A stretch of 64,000 nucleotides of DNA, from assembly GCF_039534975.1 (NCBI RefSeq), contig NZ_BAAAWH010000001.1, positions 2,604,001 to 2,668,000 on the forward strand, written 5' to 3'. The stretch is from Microbacterium terregens (lineage in GTDB: Bacteria > Actinomycetota > Actinomycetes > Actinomycetales > Microbacteriaceae). Of the stretch, positions 1-7,912 are shown piece after piece (the first letter of the stretch is position 1; the number at the start of each line of letters is the position of its first letter). The notes under the pieces are model-generated. The model did no database searches. It was not told where the DNA came from and was given only the letters and a program-made list of their open reading frames with translations. The position numbers were made by a program, and so were the translations under genes.

Positions 1-159
1 GGGCACCAGCTCCGTGCCGATCGCGGCGGCGACGTCCGCCGAAAGCGTGGGGTGCGAACGCCCACCGGCGACCACGAGGCGCTTCTTGGTCTTGGCGACA
101 AGTCCGGGGGCGATATCGTGCTCGCGATCGAGATCAACCGTCTTCTTCTTGCGCGCCAT
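1..159 (-). CDS. prs: Ribose-phosphate diphosphokinase, N-terminal part (runs off left edge)
   Basis: Only the first 53 codons are present; the rest lies beyond the left edge. The family makes PRPP from ribose 5-phosphate and ATP in the cytosol, feeding nucleotide, His and Trp synthesis. The protein opens with a basic tail (MARKKKTVDLDREHDIAPG) and then RLVVAGGRSHPTLSADVA, the first strand of the PRPP-synthase fold. Its ATG lies 26 bp inside the 3' end of glmU, so translation is probably coupled. The identification leans on the standard actinobacterial glmU-prs pairing as well as on this short sequence. Confidence 0.85.
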   Translation of the reverse strand, partial: MARKKKTVDLDREHDIAPGLVAKTKKRLVVAGGRSHPTLSADVAAAIGTELVP

Positions 160-1606
160 CGTCTGCCTTCTGTGCCGACCGGGCCTTGGCCGCAGCGTGC
201 GCCGCGCCGGTTCCCGATCTGTTGGTCTCGACCCATCCCTCGACGTTGCGTTGAGGGGCCACGCTGAGCGCCAGTGCGCCGGGGGGCACATCCTTGCGGA
301 TCACCGCGCCGGCCCCGGTCTTCGCGCCTGCTCCGATTCTAACGGGCGCCACGAAGACGTTATGCGACCCGGTGTGGACCTCGTCGCCGATCTCGGTGCG
401 GTGCTTGGTCAGGTCGTCGTAGTTCGCGGTGATCGCGCCGGCGCCGAGGTTGACGCCGGTGCCGATCGTGGTGTCGCCGATGTACGACAGGTGGGGCACC
501 TTGCTGCGTTCGCCGATCGTGGAGTTCTTCGTCTCGACGAACGTGCCGATCTTGCCGCGGTCTCCGAGGTAGGTGCCGGGACGCAGGTAGGCGAACGGGC
601 CGACGGTGGCACCGGCGCCGATGACGGCGAGCGTGGCATCGGTGCGCGTGACCGACGCGTTCTCGCCCACCTCGCAGTCCACCAGGCTGGTGTCCGGACC
701 GACGGTGGCACCCGCGGCGACCGTGGTCGCCCGGAGGATGTGCGTGTTGGGAAGAACCGTGACATCCGGTGCGAGCGACGCGGTCACATCGATCCAGGTC
801 GTGGCGGGGTCCAGGATCATCGCGCCTTCGAGCTGCCAGCGGCGCACCGTGCGGGCATTGAGCAGTCGCGCCGCTTCGGAGAGCTGGACGCGGTCGTTCA
901 CGCCGAGCGCCGCTGTCGCATCCGTCGCCTGCGAGACGCCGACCGTGAGGCGCGAGTCGCGCAGCAGCGCGACGACGTCGGTCAGGTAGCGCTCGCCCTG
1001 GGCGTTGGCCGTGCCGACGAGCGAGATGTGCTGGCGCAGGGGCGCCGCCTGGAAGACGTAGACACCTGCGTTGATCTCGGTGACGGATGCTTCATCCTCG
1101 GTGGCGTCCTTCTGCTCGACGATGCGCTGAACGCCCCCGGCGGAGTCGCGGATGACGCGGCCGTAGCCGGTCGCATCCGCCACGACGGCGCTGAGCACGG
1201 TCGCCGCGGCTCCGCTCTCGCGGTGCGTTCGGATGAGCCGGGCCAGCGTGTCGTCATCCAGCAGCGGCACATCACCGCTGAGCACCAGGACGTCCCCGGC
1301 GAAGTCGGGCACCTGCGCCAGCGCGATCTCGACGGCGCGGCCCGTTCCCGGTACCTCGTCCTGGTCGACGACGACGATCTCCGGTGCGATGTCCAGGACG
1401 AGGTCGGCGACGAGGTCGCGCTCGTGGCGCACGACGACCAGGACGCTCTGCGGGTTCAGCGCGCGGGCCGTGTCCAGCACGTGTCCGAGGAGCGGGCGCC
1501 CGCCGATCCGGTGCAGGACCTTCGGCAGGCTCGATTTCATCCGCGTGCCCTGGCCTGCGGCGAGGATGACGACGGCCAGCTGGGGTTCGGTGATGTTCTC
1601 GGACAT
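134..1606 (-). CDS. glmU: Bifunctional UDP-N-acetylglucosamine pyrophosphorylase / glucosamine-1-phosphate N-acetyltransferase
   Basis: GlmU (490 aa) acetylates GlcN-1-P and then uridylates it to UDP-GlcNAc, the precursor of peptidoglycan, in the cytosol. The N-terminal nucleotidyltransferase begins with LAAGQGTRMKS (residues 15-25). The C-terminal half is a left-handed beta-helix with repeated hexapeptides (for example NLGAGAITANYDD) and the acetyltransferase region GSHNVFVAPV. It is longer than E. coli GlmU (456 aa) because of an Ala/Lys-rich tail after about residue 465. The ATG at 1606 is the only start leaving a normal N-terminus, yet it sits 2 nt past the 3' end of tRNA-Gln, with no separate leader. 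The 3' end overlaps prs by 26 bp. Confidence 0.97.
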   Translation of the reverse strand: MSENITEPQLAVVILAAGQGTRMKSSLPKVLHRIGGRPLLGHVLDTARALNPQSVLVVVRHERDLVADLVLDIAPEIVVVDQDEVPGTGRAVEIALAQVPDFAGDVLVLSGDVPLLDDDTLARLIRTHRESGAAATVLSAVVADATGYGRVIRDSAGGVQRIVEQKDATEDEASVTEINAGVYVFQAAPLRQHISLVGTANAQGERYLTDVVALLRDSRLTVGVSQATDATAALGVNDRVQLSEAARLLNARTVRRWQLEGAMILDPATTWIDVTASLAPDVTVLPNTHILRATTVAAGATVGPDTSLVDCEVGENASVTRTDATLAVIGAGATVGPFAYLRPGTYLGDRGKIGTFVETKNSTIGERSKVPHLSYIGDTTIGTGVNLGAGAITANYDDLTKHRTEIGDEVHTGSHNVFVAPVRIGAGAKTGAGAVIRKDVPPGALALSVAPQRNVEGWVETNRSGTGAAHAAAKARSAQKADDGAQEEDG

Positions 1607-1608
1607 GC

Positions 1609-1679
1609 TCCGCCGCCAGGATTCGAACCTAGACCTAACAGCTCCAAAGGCTGTCGTGCTGCCATTACACCACGGCGGA
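1609..1679 (-). tRNA. tRNA-Gln (anticodon TTG)
   Basis: Read on the minus strand, the segment folds into a cloverleaf. The acceptor stem is TCCGCCG/CGGCGGA, and the anticodon stem ACAGC/GCTGT encloses loop CTTTGGA with anticodon TTG (Gln, CAA codons). The T-arm contains GGTTCGAATCC. It is 71 nt and no CCA is encoded. The glmU start codon follows after only 2 nt, so the two are almost certainly cotranscribed. Confidence 0.95.
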
Positions 1680-1922
1680 CCGCGGCCCCCGCCTGCAGAG
1701 GGGGCGGCCGCCCGATAAGTCTGCCAGACGCCCGCTCGGCGTCCGCGTGTCGCCTTCGCAGTCCTGCGCCTGCGCGCCGCGCGACGTCGAACGCCGGGGC
1801 GATATCGCCCGCCACGGCAGCCGCGGCGCGCGCGGCCGCAGGAACTCCCCGAGTTTCGACGGCAGCCGACCCGCACCTCGACGGATCTCGTGTGGTCGGG
1901 CGGCGTGCCGACGGCCGACCAC

Positions 1923-1928
1923 GATAAT
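1923..1928 (+). promoter_or_regulatory. -10 box (GATAAT) for the MarR gene, leaderless start
   Basis: GATAAT is followed by exactly 6 nt and then the ATG at 1935, so the predicted transcription start coincides with the start codon. Confidence 0.6.
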
Positions 1929-1934
1929 GAGGAC

Positions 1935-2432
1935 ATGGCTCAGGAGACGGACGAGGTCGACCGGATCGTCGGCGCGTGGACGACGCAGCGGCCCGACCTC
2001 GACTTCTCGCCCCTCGAGGTCCTCTCCCGCGTCGACCGACTCTCTCGGCATCTGGACCGCGCCCGTCGCGATGCGTTCCGTCGCAGCGACCTCGAGCCGT
2101 GGGATTGGGACGTGCTGTCCGCCCTGCGCCGCGCGGGCGAACCCTTCCAGCTCAGCCCGAAGCAGCTGCTCCAGCAGACACTCGTCTCGAGCGGCACCAT
2201 GACCAACCGCATCGACCGGCTGGTCGGCCGCGGTCTCGTGCATCGCAAGGCCGACCCGGGCGACGGGCGCAGCATCCTGGTCACCCTCACCGAGGACGGC
2301 CGTATTCGGGTGGATGCCGCGATCACCCGCCTCGTCGACGCGGAGGCCCTGCTGCTGGAGACGCTGTCGCGTTCGGACCGCGAGCGCCTGGCGGGGCTGC
2401 TGCGCAAGCTCAGTCTGGGATTCGACGCCTGA
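1935..2432 (+). CDS. MarR-family winged-helix transcriptional regulator
   Basis: 165 aa. MarR proteins are dimeric DNA-binding repressors, usually relieved by small phenolic or oxidant ligands. The winged helix spans about residues 45-125. The recognition helix includes LVSSGTMTNRIDRLVGRGLV, followed by the wing (ADPGDGRSILVTLTEDGR), which is the classic family pattern. The GATAAT box 6 nt upstream of the ATG points to a leaderless mRNA. The gene is divergent from the tRNA-Gln/glmU unit. The target is unknown; the adjacent SDR gene is a reasonable candidate but has its own promoter. Confidence 0.92.
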   Translation: MAQETDEVDRIVGAWTTQRPDLDFSPLEVLSRVDRLSRHLDRARRDAFRRSDLEPWDWDVLSALRRAGEPFQLSPKQLLQQTLVSSGTMTNRIDRLVGRGLVHRKADPGDGRSILVTLTEDGRIRVDAAITRLVDAEALLLETLSRSDRERLAGLLRKLSLGFDA

Positions 2433-2464
2433 GGCACCTGAGGGGACGCACAGGCGCCCGGGCG

Positions 2465-2470
2465 TAGAAT
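2465..2470 (+). promoter_or_regulatory. -10 box (TAGAAT) for the SDR gene
   Basis: TAGAAT ends 5 nt before the in-frame GTG at 2476. This supports that GTG as a leaderless start and separates the SDR gene from the MarR gene. Confidence 0.55.
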
Positions 2471-2475
2471 CCTGT

Positions 2476-3978
2476 GTGCCCATCTCCGATCAGCAACCCG
2501 CCTCGCGCGAGCCCGAATCCGTCGATCACGGTCCCAGCGGCGTCGACCCGGTCGAGTTGCAGATCGCCCTCCGGGTCCTGGCACAGCTGGACGAGGTCGA
2601 CCAGCAGCACCCCGACTACAAGACGGTGCGCCGCGCCACGGCGAACATGTTCAAGTCCGCCAAGAAGGTGCGGCGGCTGGAGAAGCGTGCGCTCATCGCC
2701 GATGCGGACCGCTCCGTGGTCGCGGCCACCGCCACCGGCGCACCGGACCGGATCGATGACGAGACGCGCGGGATTCCGCTCGCGATCACGTCCGGCGCGT
2801 CCTCGGCCGGGACGCTGATCAAGGCGCGGGCGTGCTACATCTGCAAGCAGCCGTACACGCACGTCGACGCGTTCTACCACCAGCTGTGCCCGACGTGCGC
2901 GGCGATGAGCCATGCCAAGCGGGAAGCCCGGACCGATCTGTCGGGGCGGCGTGCTCTGCTGACCGGCGGTCGCGCCAAGATCGGCATGTACATCGCGCTG
3001 CGACTGCTGCGCGACGGCGCCCACACCACGATCACCACGCGCTTCCCCCGCGATGCGGTGCGCCGCTTCACGAGCCTGCCCGACTCCGCGGAATGGATCG
3101 ACCGGCTCCGGGTGGTCGGCATCGACCTGCGCGATCCTGCCCAGGTGATCGGCTTGGCCGATTCGGTGGCCGCGCAGGGGCCGCTCGACATCCTGATCAA
3201 CAACGCCACGCAGACGGTGCGCCGCTCGCCCGGTGCGTACCAGCCGCTCGTCGACGCCGAGCTCGCCCCACTGCCGGACGGCCCTCTTCCGGAGCTGGTG
3301 ACGTTCGGTCATACGAACGACCCCCACCCCCTCGCCCTCGCCCAGTCCGTCAGCGCGCACCCGATCCTGGCCGCGGCGGCCACCCGCGCCGAGGAGTTGA
3401 CCGAGCAGGCGATGACCGCCGGCTCCAGCTCGCTCGACCGCCTCGCGGCCGGCACCGCCATCGACGCCGGGGGCCTGCTGCCCGACCTGCACGACTCGAA
3501 CTCGTGGACCCAGCACGTGCAGCAGGTGGACCCGCTGGAGATGCTCGAGGTGCAACTGGCGAACACCACCGCCCCGTTCCTGCTGGTCTCGCAGCTGCGT
3601 CCTTCGCTGGCCGCCAGCCCGGCGCGGCGGACCTACGTGGTCAACGTGAGCGCGATGGAAGGAGTCTTCGGCCGCGGATACAAGGGCCCCGGGCATCCGC
3701 ACACGAACATGGCCAAGGCGGCCGTGAACATGCTCACCCGGACGAGCGCCCGCGAGATGTTCGAGACCGACGGCATCCTGATGACCAGCGTCGATACCGG
3801 ATGGATCACCGACGAACGGCCGCACCCCACGAAGGTGCGCCTGGCCGAGGAAGGCTTCCACGCCCCGCTGGACCTCGTCGACGGCGCCGCGCGCGTGTAC
3901 GACCCGATCGTGCGCGGCGAGGCGGGTGAAGACATCTTCGGCGTCTTCCTGAAGGACTACGCGGTCGGCAGCTGGTGA
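2476..3978 (+). CDS. Atypical SDR-fold protein with N-terminal zinc ribbon
   Basis: 500 aa, twice the size of a classical short-chain dehydrogenase. Residues 1-150 hold a helical segment and a zinc-ribbon-like CYIC (120-123) and CPTC (138-141). The Rossmann domain follows, with a cofactor loop LLTGGRAKIG (161-170) and the NNAT motif. The catalytic Ser (NVSAME, S392) and Lys (K414) are present. In the YxxxK position, however, the sequence is TNMAK, so Thr410 replaces the catalytic Tyr; the nearest Tyr is Y402. The family is probably NAD(P)-binding, but its substrate is unknown. The GTG start is chosen because TAGAAT lies 5 nt upstream and no Met precedes the folded region. Confidence 0.85.
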   Translation: MPISDQQPASREPESVDHGPSGVDPVELQIALRVLAQLDEVDQQHPDYKTVRRATANMFKSAKKVRRLEKRALIADADRSVVAATATGAPDRIDDETRGIPLAITSGASSAGTLIKARACYICKQPYTHVDAFYHQLCPTCAAMSHAKREARTDLSGRRALLTGGRAKIGMYIALRLLRDGAHTTITTRFPRDAVRRFTSLPDSAEWIDRLRVVGIDLRDPAQVIGLADSVAAQGPLDILINNATQTVRRSPGAYQPLVDAELAPLPDGPLPELVTFGHTNDPHPLALAQSVSAHPILAAAATRAEELTEQAMTAGSSSLDRLAAGTAIDAGGLLPDLHDSNSWTQHVQQVDPLEMLEVQLANTTAPFLLVSQLRPSLAASPARRTYVVNVSAMEGVFGRGYKGPGHPHTNMAKAAVNMLTRTSAREMFETDGILMTSVDTGWITDERPHPTKVRLAEEGFHAPLDLVDGAARVYDPIVRGEAGEDIFGVFLKDYAVGSW

Positions 3979-4223
3979 ACCCGGCGGAGCTCCTGCGGCG
4001 CGCACCGATCGGCGCGCGCGTCGTGGTCCGCTCCCTACTGGAGGACGGCCGCGCGACGGATGCACTGGGCTATCTGCGATCGAGGGATGCCGAGCACATC
4101 GTCGTGGAGACCCGGCGCGGGCTCGAATCCGTCGCGCTGGCGGACGTGATCGCCGCCAAGGCGGTACCGCCGCCCCCGGTCGCGCGACCCCGTCGTTCCC
4201 CTCCCGCGCCCCCGGCGTGCTGA
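3975..4223 (+). CDS. Small stand-alone SH3-like protein
   Basis: 82 aa, starting at a GTG that overlaps the SDR stop codon by 4 bp (GTGA), so it is probably translationally coupled. The pattern GARVVVRSLL...ATDALGYL...VVETRRG...VIAAKAVPPPP resembles the SH3-like barrel found at the N-terminus of some actinobacterial GNAT acetyltransferases (Rv0428c type), but here no acetyltransferase follows. The last few residues (PPAPPAC) and the stop codon are supplied by the first unit of a tandem DNA repeat (4209-4324), suggesting the original 3' end was replaced. The function is unknown. Confidence 0.7.
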   Translation: MNPAELLRRAPIGARVVVRSLLEDGRATDALGYLRSRDAEHIVVETRRGLESVALADVIAAKAVPPPPVARPRRSPPAPPAC

Positions 4224-4324
4224 CGCGCCACCCAATGGGGCTCCGCCCCACACCCCCGGCGTGCTGACGCGCGCCACCCAATGGGGCTCCGCCCCCACCC
4301 CCGGCGTGCTGACGCGCGCCACCC
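4209..4324 (+). repeat. Tandem repeat, 2.6 units of about 44-45 bp
   Basis: Units start at 4209, 4253 and 4298 with CCCCCGGCGTGCTGACGCGC, followed in the two full units by CACCCAATGGGGCTCCGCCC. Each full unit carries the mini-hairpin GGGGCTCCGCCCC. The repeat lies between the SH3-like gene and the ABC-F gene and supplies the stop codon of the former. Confidence 0.85.
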
Positions 4325-4327
4325 GCT

Positions 4328-4333
4328 TAGGCT
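4328..4333 (+). promoter_or_regulatory. -10 box (TAGGCT) for the ABC-F gene, leaderless start
   Basis: TAGGCT is followed by GGGAGG (6 nt) and then the ATG. The purine run touches the start codon and is too close to act as a Shine-Dalgarno site. Confidence 0.6.
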
Positions 4334-4339
4334 GGGAGG

Positions 4340-6121
4340 ATGGCCCATCTCCTCGGCGGCGAGCACCTGCACGTCGAGTTCCCCGCGAAAATCGTCCTGG
4401 AGGACGTGACCGTCGGCATCGACGGCGGCGACCGCATCGGCATCGTCGGCCGTAACGGCGACGGCAAATCCACCCTCATGAAGGTGCTGACCGGTCGACT
4501 CGAACCCGACTCGGGTCGCGTCACGATGCGCGGCGGCGTGCGGGTCGGGATGCTGGCCCAGGACGACGACCTGCCGGACGACGAGACCGTGCGCCACGCG
4601 ATCGTCGGGGAACGTCCCGAGCACGAGTGGCTCGGCGACGCGCGCGTCCGCGACGTGCTCGATGGCCTGCTGCGCGACGTGCCGCTGGATACCGTCGTGT
4701 CCGGACTGTCCGGTGGTCAGCGCCGGCGTGTCGGGCTGGCGCGCCTGCTGGTGGGCGACTGGGACGTGATCGCCCTGGACGAGCCCACGAACCACCTCGA
4801 CGTGGAGGGCATCGCCTGGCTTGCCGAGCATCTCGCACAGCGCTGGGCGCGCAACGCCGGCGGCCTGCTGCTGGTCACCCACGATCGCTGGTTCCTGGAT
4901 GCCGTGTGCACACGCATGTGGGAGGTTCACGACGGCACCGTCGACCCGTTCGAGGGCGGCTATGCCGCGTATGTGCTGCAGCGTGTCGAGCGACAGCGCC
5001 AGTCGAACGTGGCCGAGACCAAGCGCCGGAACATCTTGCGCAAGGAGCTCGCGTGGCTGCGCCGCGGCGCGCCGGCACGGACGTCGAAGCCGAAGTTCCG
5101 CATCGAGGCGGCGACGCAGCTGATCGAGGACGAGCCGCCGCCGCGCGACAACGTCGAGCTGGCCAAACTGGCCACCGCCCGGCTCGGCAAGGATGTCGTG
5201 GACCTGCTCGACGCCGGAGTCGACTACGGCGCCGGTCCGATCCTCAAGGACGTCGAGTGGCGCATCGCCCCGGGCGAGCGCACCGGCATCCTGGGCCCGA
5301 ACGGTGTCGGCAAGTCGACGTTGCTCGGGCTGGTGGCCGGAGCCGTCGAACCGACCTCGGGGCGCGTCAAGCGCGGCAAGACGGTGAAGGTGGCGGTGCT
5401 CAGTCAGCGTCTGACCGAACTGGATCAGTACGCCGATGAGCGGGTCCGGGACGTGCTGGCACTGCAGAAGAGCTCCTACGTCACCGGCGGCAAGGAGCTG
5501 ACGCCCACCCAGCTGCTGGAACGCCTCGGCTTCCGCTCGTCGGAGCTGTCCACGCCGGTGCGGGATCTCTCCGGCGGTCAGAAGCGGCGCCTGCAGCTGC
5601 TGCTGGTGCTGCTGGACGAGCCGAACGTGCTGATCCTGGACGAGCCGTCCAACGACCTCGACACCGATATGCTCGCCGCCCTCGAGGACCTGCTGGACTC
5701 GTGGCCCGGAACGCTCCTGGTCGTTTCGCACGACCGCTACCTCATCGAGCGCGTCACCGATCAGCAGTACGCGATCGAGGGCCAAGGCATGCGGCACCTG
5801 CCCGGCGGCGTCGACGAGTACCTCCGCCGCCGTGCGGCCGCGCGCGATGCGCCCACCGCAGGCAGTCCGGCGCCGTCGGTCGCGGCTGCCGGCCTGGCGG
5901 GTGCGGACCGGCGCACCGCTGAGAAGGAGCTCAGCGCGATCGACCGGCAGATGGCCAAGCTGACGCAGCGGATCGCCGCAGCGCACACCGATCTGGCGAC
6001 CCACGACCACTCCGACTACGTCGCGATCGGCACGCTGAACGCCCAGCTGCAGACGATGAAGTCCGATCTCGCGGCTCTCGAGGAACGCTGGCTCGAGGTC
6101 GGCGAGTCGCTCGGCCACTGA
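4340..6121 (+). CDS. ABC-F family ATPase (ribosome-associated, no membrane domain)
   Basis: 593 aa with two ABC domains on one chain and no transmembrane segment, the ABC-F layout. Family members act on the ribosome in translation or antibiotic protection. Walker A motifs are GRNGDGKST (37-45) and GPNGVGKST (319-327); signatures are LSGGQ (from 123) and a second LSGGQKRR; Walker B is followed by DEPTNHLD and DEPSNDLD. The linker between domains holds a basic KRRNILRKELAWLRRG segment, and the C-terminus is a predicted coiled coil (about 520-590), as in Uup-type members. The exact subfamily cannot be fixed by eye. Confidence 0.93.
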   Translation: MAHLLGGEHLHVEFPAKIVLEDVTVGIDGGDRIGIVGRNGDGKSTLMKVLTGRLEPDSGRVTMRGGVRVGMLAQDDDLPDDETVRHAIVGERPEHEWLGDARVRDVLDGLLRDVPLDTVVSGLSGGQRRRVGLARLLVGDWDVIALDEPTNHLDVEGIAWLAEHLAQRWARNAGGLLLVTHDRWFLDAVCTRMWEVHDGTVDPFEGGYAAYVLQRVERQRQSNVAETKRRNILRKELAWLRRGAPARTSKPKFRIEAATQLIEDEPPPRDNVELAKLATARLGKDVVDLLDAGVDYGAGPILKDVEWRIAPGERTGILGPNGVGKSTLLGLVAGAVEPTSGRVKRGKTVKVAVLSQRLTELDQYADERVRDVLALQKSSYVTGGKELTPTQLLERLGFRSSELSTPVRDLSGGQKRRLQLLLVLLDEPNVLILDEPSNDLDTDMLAALEDLLDSWPGTLLVVSHDRYLIERVTDQQYAIEGQGMRHLPGGVDEYLRRRAAARDAPTAGSPAPSVAAAGLAGADRRTAEKELSAIDRQMAKLTQRIAAAHTDLATHDHSDYVAIGTLNAQLQTMKSDLAALEERWLEVGESLGH

Positions 6122-6142
6122 GCCGCCGCACCCGTTCCTGAA

Positions 6143-6215
6143 CCGCGAGACCGGATGGACGCCACGAGACTGAGCGCGTTCGCCTCTGTCTCGTGGCGTC
6201 CATCCGGTCTCGCGG
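6143..6215. repeat. Palindromic element, copy 1 of 4
   Basis: Perfect 28-bp inverted arms (6143-6170 and 6188-6215) enclose a 17-nt loop that contains GCGTTCGCCTC. A TGA/TCA pair further out extends the stem. It lies between the convergent ABC-F and betaine-binding-protein genes. It differs from the other copies mainly at paired positions, for example GGATGGACG opposite CGTCCATCC. No T-tract follows, but it could still act as a bidirectional terminator. Confidence 0.93.
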
Positions 6216-6226
6216 TCAGACGGACG

Positions 6227-7138
6227 CTAGATCAGACCGTTCTCGGTCAGCCACTGCTTCGCGATGTCGTCGGCGCCGAGCTCGTCCACCGTGCTCTGGA
6301 CGTTCAGCGCCACCAAGCCCTCCGGCGTCAGAGCCGCGCTGACCGCGTTGATCACGTCGGCCGCGCCCTCGGGGAGCTCGCCGCTCACGACGGGGACCAC
6401 GTTCGAGGCGAGGAAGAGACCTTCGGGGTCCTCGAGGACGACGAGGTCGTCGGTCTGGATCCGCGGGTCGGCGGTGTAGACGTTCGCGACCTGGATCGTG
6501 TTCGCGAGCAGCGCCTCCACGGTGGTGTCGGCGGTCGGCGAGAACGCGACGGTCACGCCGTACGTCTCGAGGAGGCCGCTGGGGCCGTAGGGACGCTCGG
6601 CGAGCTCGGGCGGTCCGCCCAGCGTCAGCGGGGTGGTGACCTTCGCGAGGTCGCCGATCTGCACCAGCGCGTTCGCGTCCGCGAACGCGGCCGTCACGGT
6701 GTACGAGTCCTGATCGGTCGCGCTGGACTGGTCGAGCACGCTCAGGCCGTCAGGCAGCGCGTCGGGCAGCGCGGCGTACACCTCCTCTGACGTGCGCGCC
6801 GTCGTCTCGGGGTCGAAGAACTGCAGCAGGTTCCCGGAGTACTCCGGGAACAGGGTGATCTCGCCGGCCTCGAGAGCCGGGATGTAGGCGTCCCGCTGTC
6901 CGGAGTTGAAGGCATCCCGGGACACGTCGAACCCGGCGTTCTCGAGCGCCTGGGCGTAGATCTCCGCGATGATCTCGTTCGAGTAATAGGCCTGGGAACC
7001 GATCACGATCGTGTCGCCGGCGGGGGCGTCGGTCTCGGGTGCGAGCGGGTCGTTGGAGGCGCAGCCGGCTGCGACGAGCGCGATGCCGGTGAGTGCGGCC
7101 GCGGCGAGCGCGAGCCGGGACTTCTTCGCTGTGAACAT
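6227..7138 (-). CDS. Glycine betaine/choline-type ABC transporter substrate-binding lipoprotein (OsmF/OpuCC-like)
   Basis: 303 aa. A lipoprotein signal peptide ends in the lipobox VAAGC (Cys26), so it should be anchored outside the membrane. The mature part follows the ProX/OsmF pattern: IVIGSQAYYSNEIIAEIYAQ, then a region with EYSGNLLQFF, and a C-terminal lobe ending DDIAKQWLTENGLI. It is the last gene of a four-gene importer (ATPase, permease, permease, binding protein) and has its own Shine-Dalgarno (GAGGAAGAG) 36 bp after the second permease. Betaine, choline or carnitine are likely ligands; the specific one is not visible. Confidence 0.9.
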   Translation of the reverse strand: MFTAKKSRLALAAAALTGIALVAAGCASNDPLAPETDAPAGDTIVIGSQAYYSNEIIAEIYAQALENAGFDVSRDAFNSGQRDAYIPALEAGEITLFPEYSGNLLQFFDPETTARTSEEVYAALPDALPDGLSVLDQSSATDQDSYTVTAAFADANALVQIGDLAKVTTPLTLGGPPELAERPYGPSGLLETYGVTVAFSPTADTTVEALLANTIQVANVYTADPRIQTDDLVVLEDPEGLFLASNVVPVVSGELPEGAADVINAVSAALTPEGLVALNVQSTVDELGADDIAKQWLTENGLI

Positions 7139-7174
7139 GGGATTCTCTTCCTCTGGGGATGGGTGGGACGGTTG

Positions 7175-7912
7175 TCAGGCGCGAGCAGGGGCCGCCGTGC
7201 GCGGGGCTGCTGTTCTCTTCGGACCCGATCGGTGCTCGGATTGGGCGGCGCGGATGCCGGCGGGAACGGAGACGCGCTGCAGTAGCGCGAACGCGCCATC
7301 CAGGACCAGGGCGAGGGCGGCGACCAGGAGGGCGCCGCCCAGAACGATGTCGAAGCGGCGCAGCGGGATGCCGGCAAGGATGTACTGCCCGAGCCCGCCG
7401 AGGTTGATGAACGCAGCGATCGTGACGGTCGCGACGACCTGCAGCGTGGCCGAACGCAGACCGGCGATCAGCAGCGTCAGTCCGAGCGGGACCTCCACCC
7501 GCCACAGGATCTGCCACTGCGTCATTCCCATCGACCGGGCGGCGTCGATCACCTTGCGGTCGATGGCCTCGAACCCGGTGTAGGCACCGGCGAGGATCGA
7601 CGGGATCGCCAGCAGGACGAATGTGATGACGGCCGCCTCCGCGGTGCGGAGCACGCCCAGGAGCAGGAAGAGCAGGATGAGCAGGCCGAAGGAGGGGATG
7701 GCGCGGGCGGCGCCGGAGATCGCGACGGCGATGTCGCGGCCTTTTCCGGTGTGTCCGATCAGCCAGCCGAGCGGCACCGCGATGACGGCTGCGATCACCA
7801 CGGACACGAACGTGTAGAAGAGATGCTGCAGCAGCGCGATCGGGACCGGCGCGAGCCCCGCCCCGGGGTCTCCCGAGAAGATCCAGGCGATCGCGTCCCC
7901 GAGGAGGTTCAT
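7175..7912 (-). CDS. Quaternary-amine ABC transporter permease
   Basis: 245 aa, ProW/OpuCB-type inner-membrane permease with about six hydrophobic segments. The cytoplasmic EAA loop is recognisable (AARSMGMTQWQILWRVEVPL), the site that docks on the ATPase. The ATG overlaps the stop codon of the upstream permease by 4 bp. It probably forms a heterodimeric channel with that paralogue. Confidence 0.92.
   Translation of the reverse strand: MNLLGDAIAWIFSGDPGAGLAPVPIALLQHLFYTFVSVVIAAVIAVPLGWLIGHTGKGRDIAVAISGAARAIPSFGLLILLFLLLGVLRTAEAAVITFVLLAIPSILAGAYTGFEAIDRKVIDAARSMGMTQWQILWRVEVPLGLTLLIAGLRSATLQVVATVTIAAFINLGGLGQYILAGIPLRRFDIVLGGALLVAALALVLDGAFALLQRVSVPAGIRAAQSEHRSGPKRTAAPRTAAPARA

Noticed and set aside
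4209..4324. Tandem repeat as a CRISPR array
   Set aside because: Units are directly joined with no unique spacers, and there are no cas genes in the window.
4070..6118. Open frame of 682 codons antisense to the ABC-F gene
   Set aside because: Antisense shadow; no domain, no ribosome site, and it would cross the tandem repeat and the ABC-F promoter.
6143..6215. Palindromic element as an attachment site or insertion-sequence end
   Set aside because: No transposase, integrase or target-site duplication is near any of the four copies; conserved loop and covarying stem fit a structured element better.
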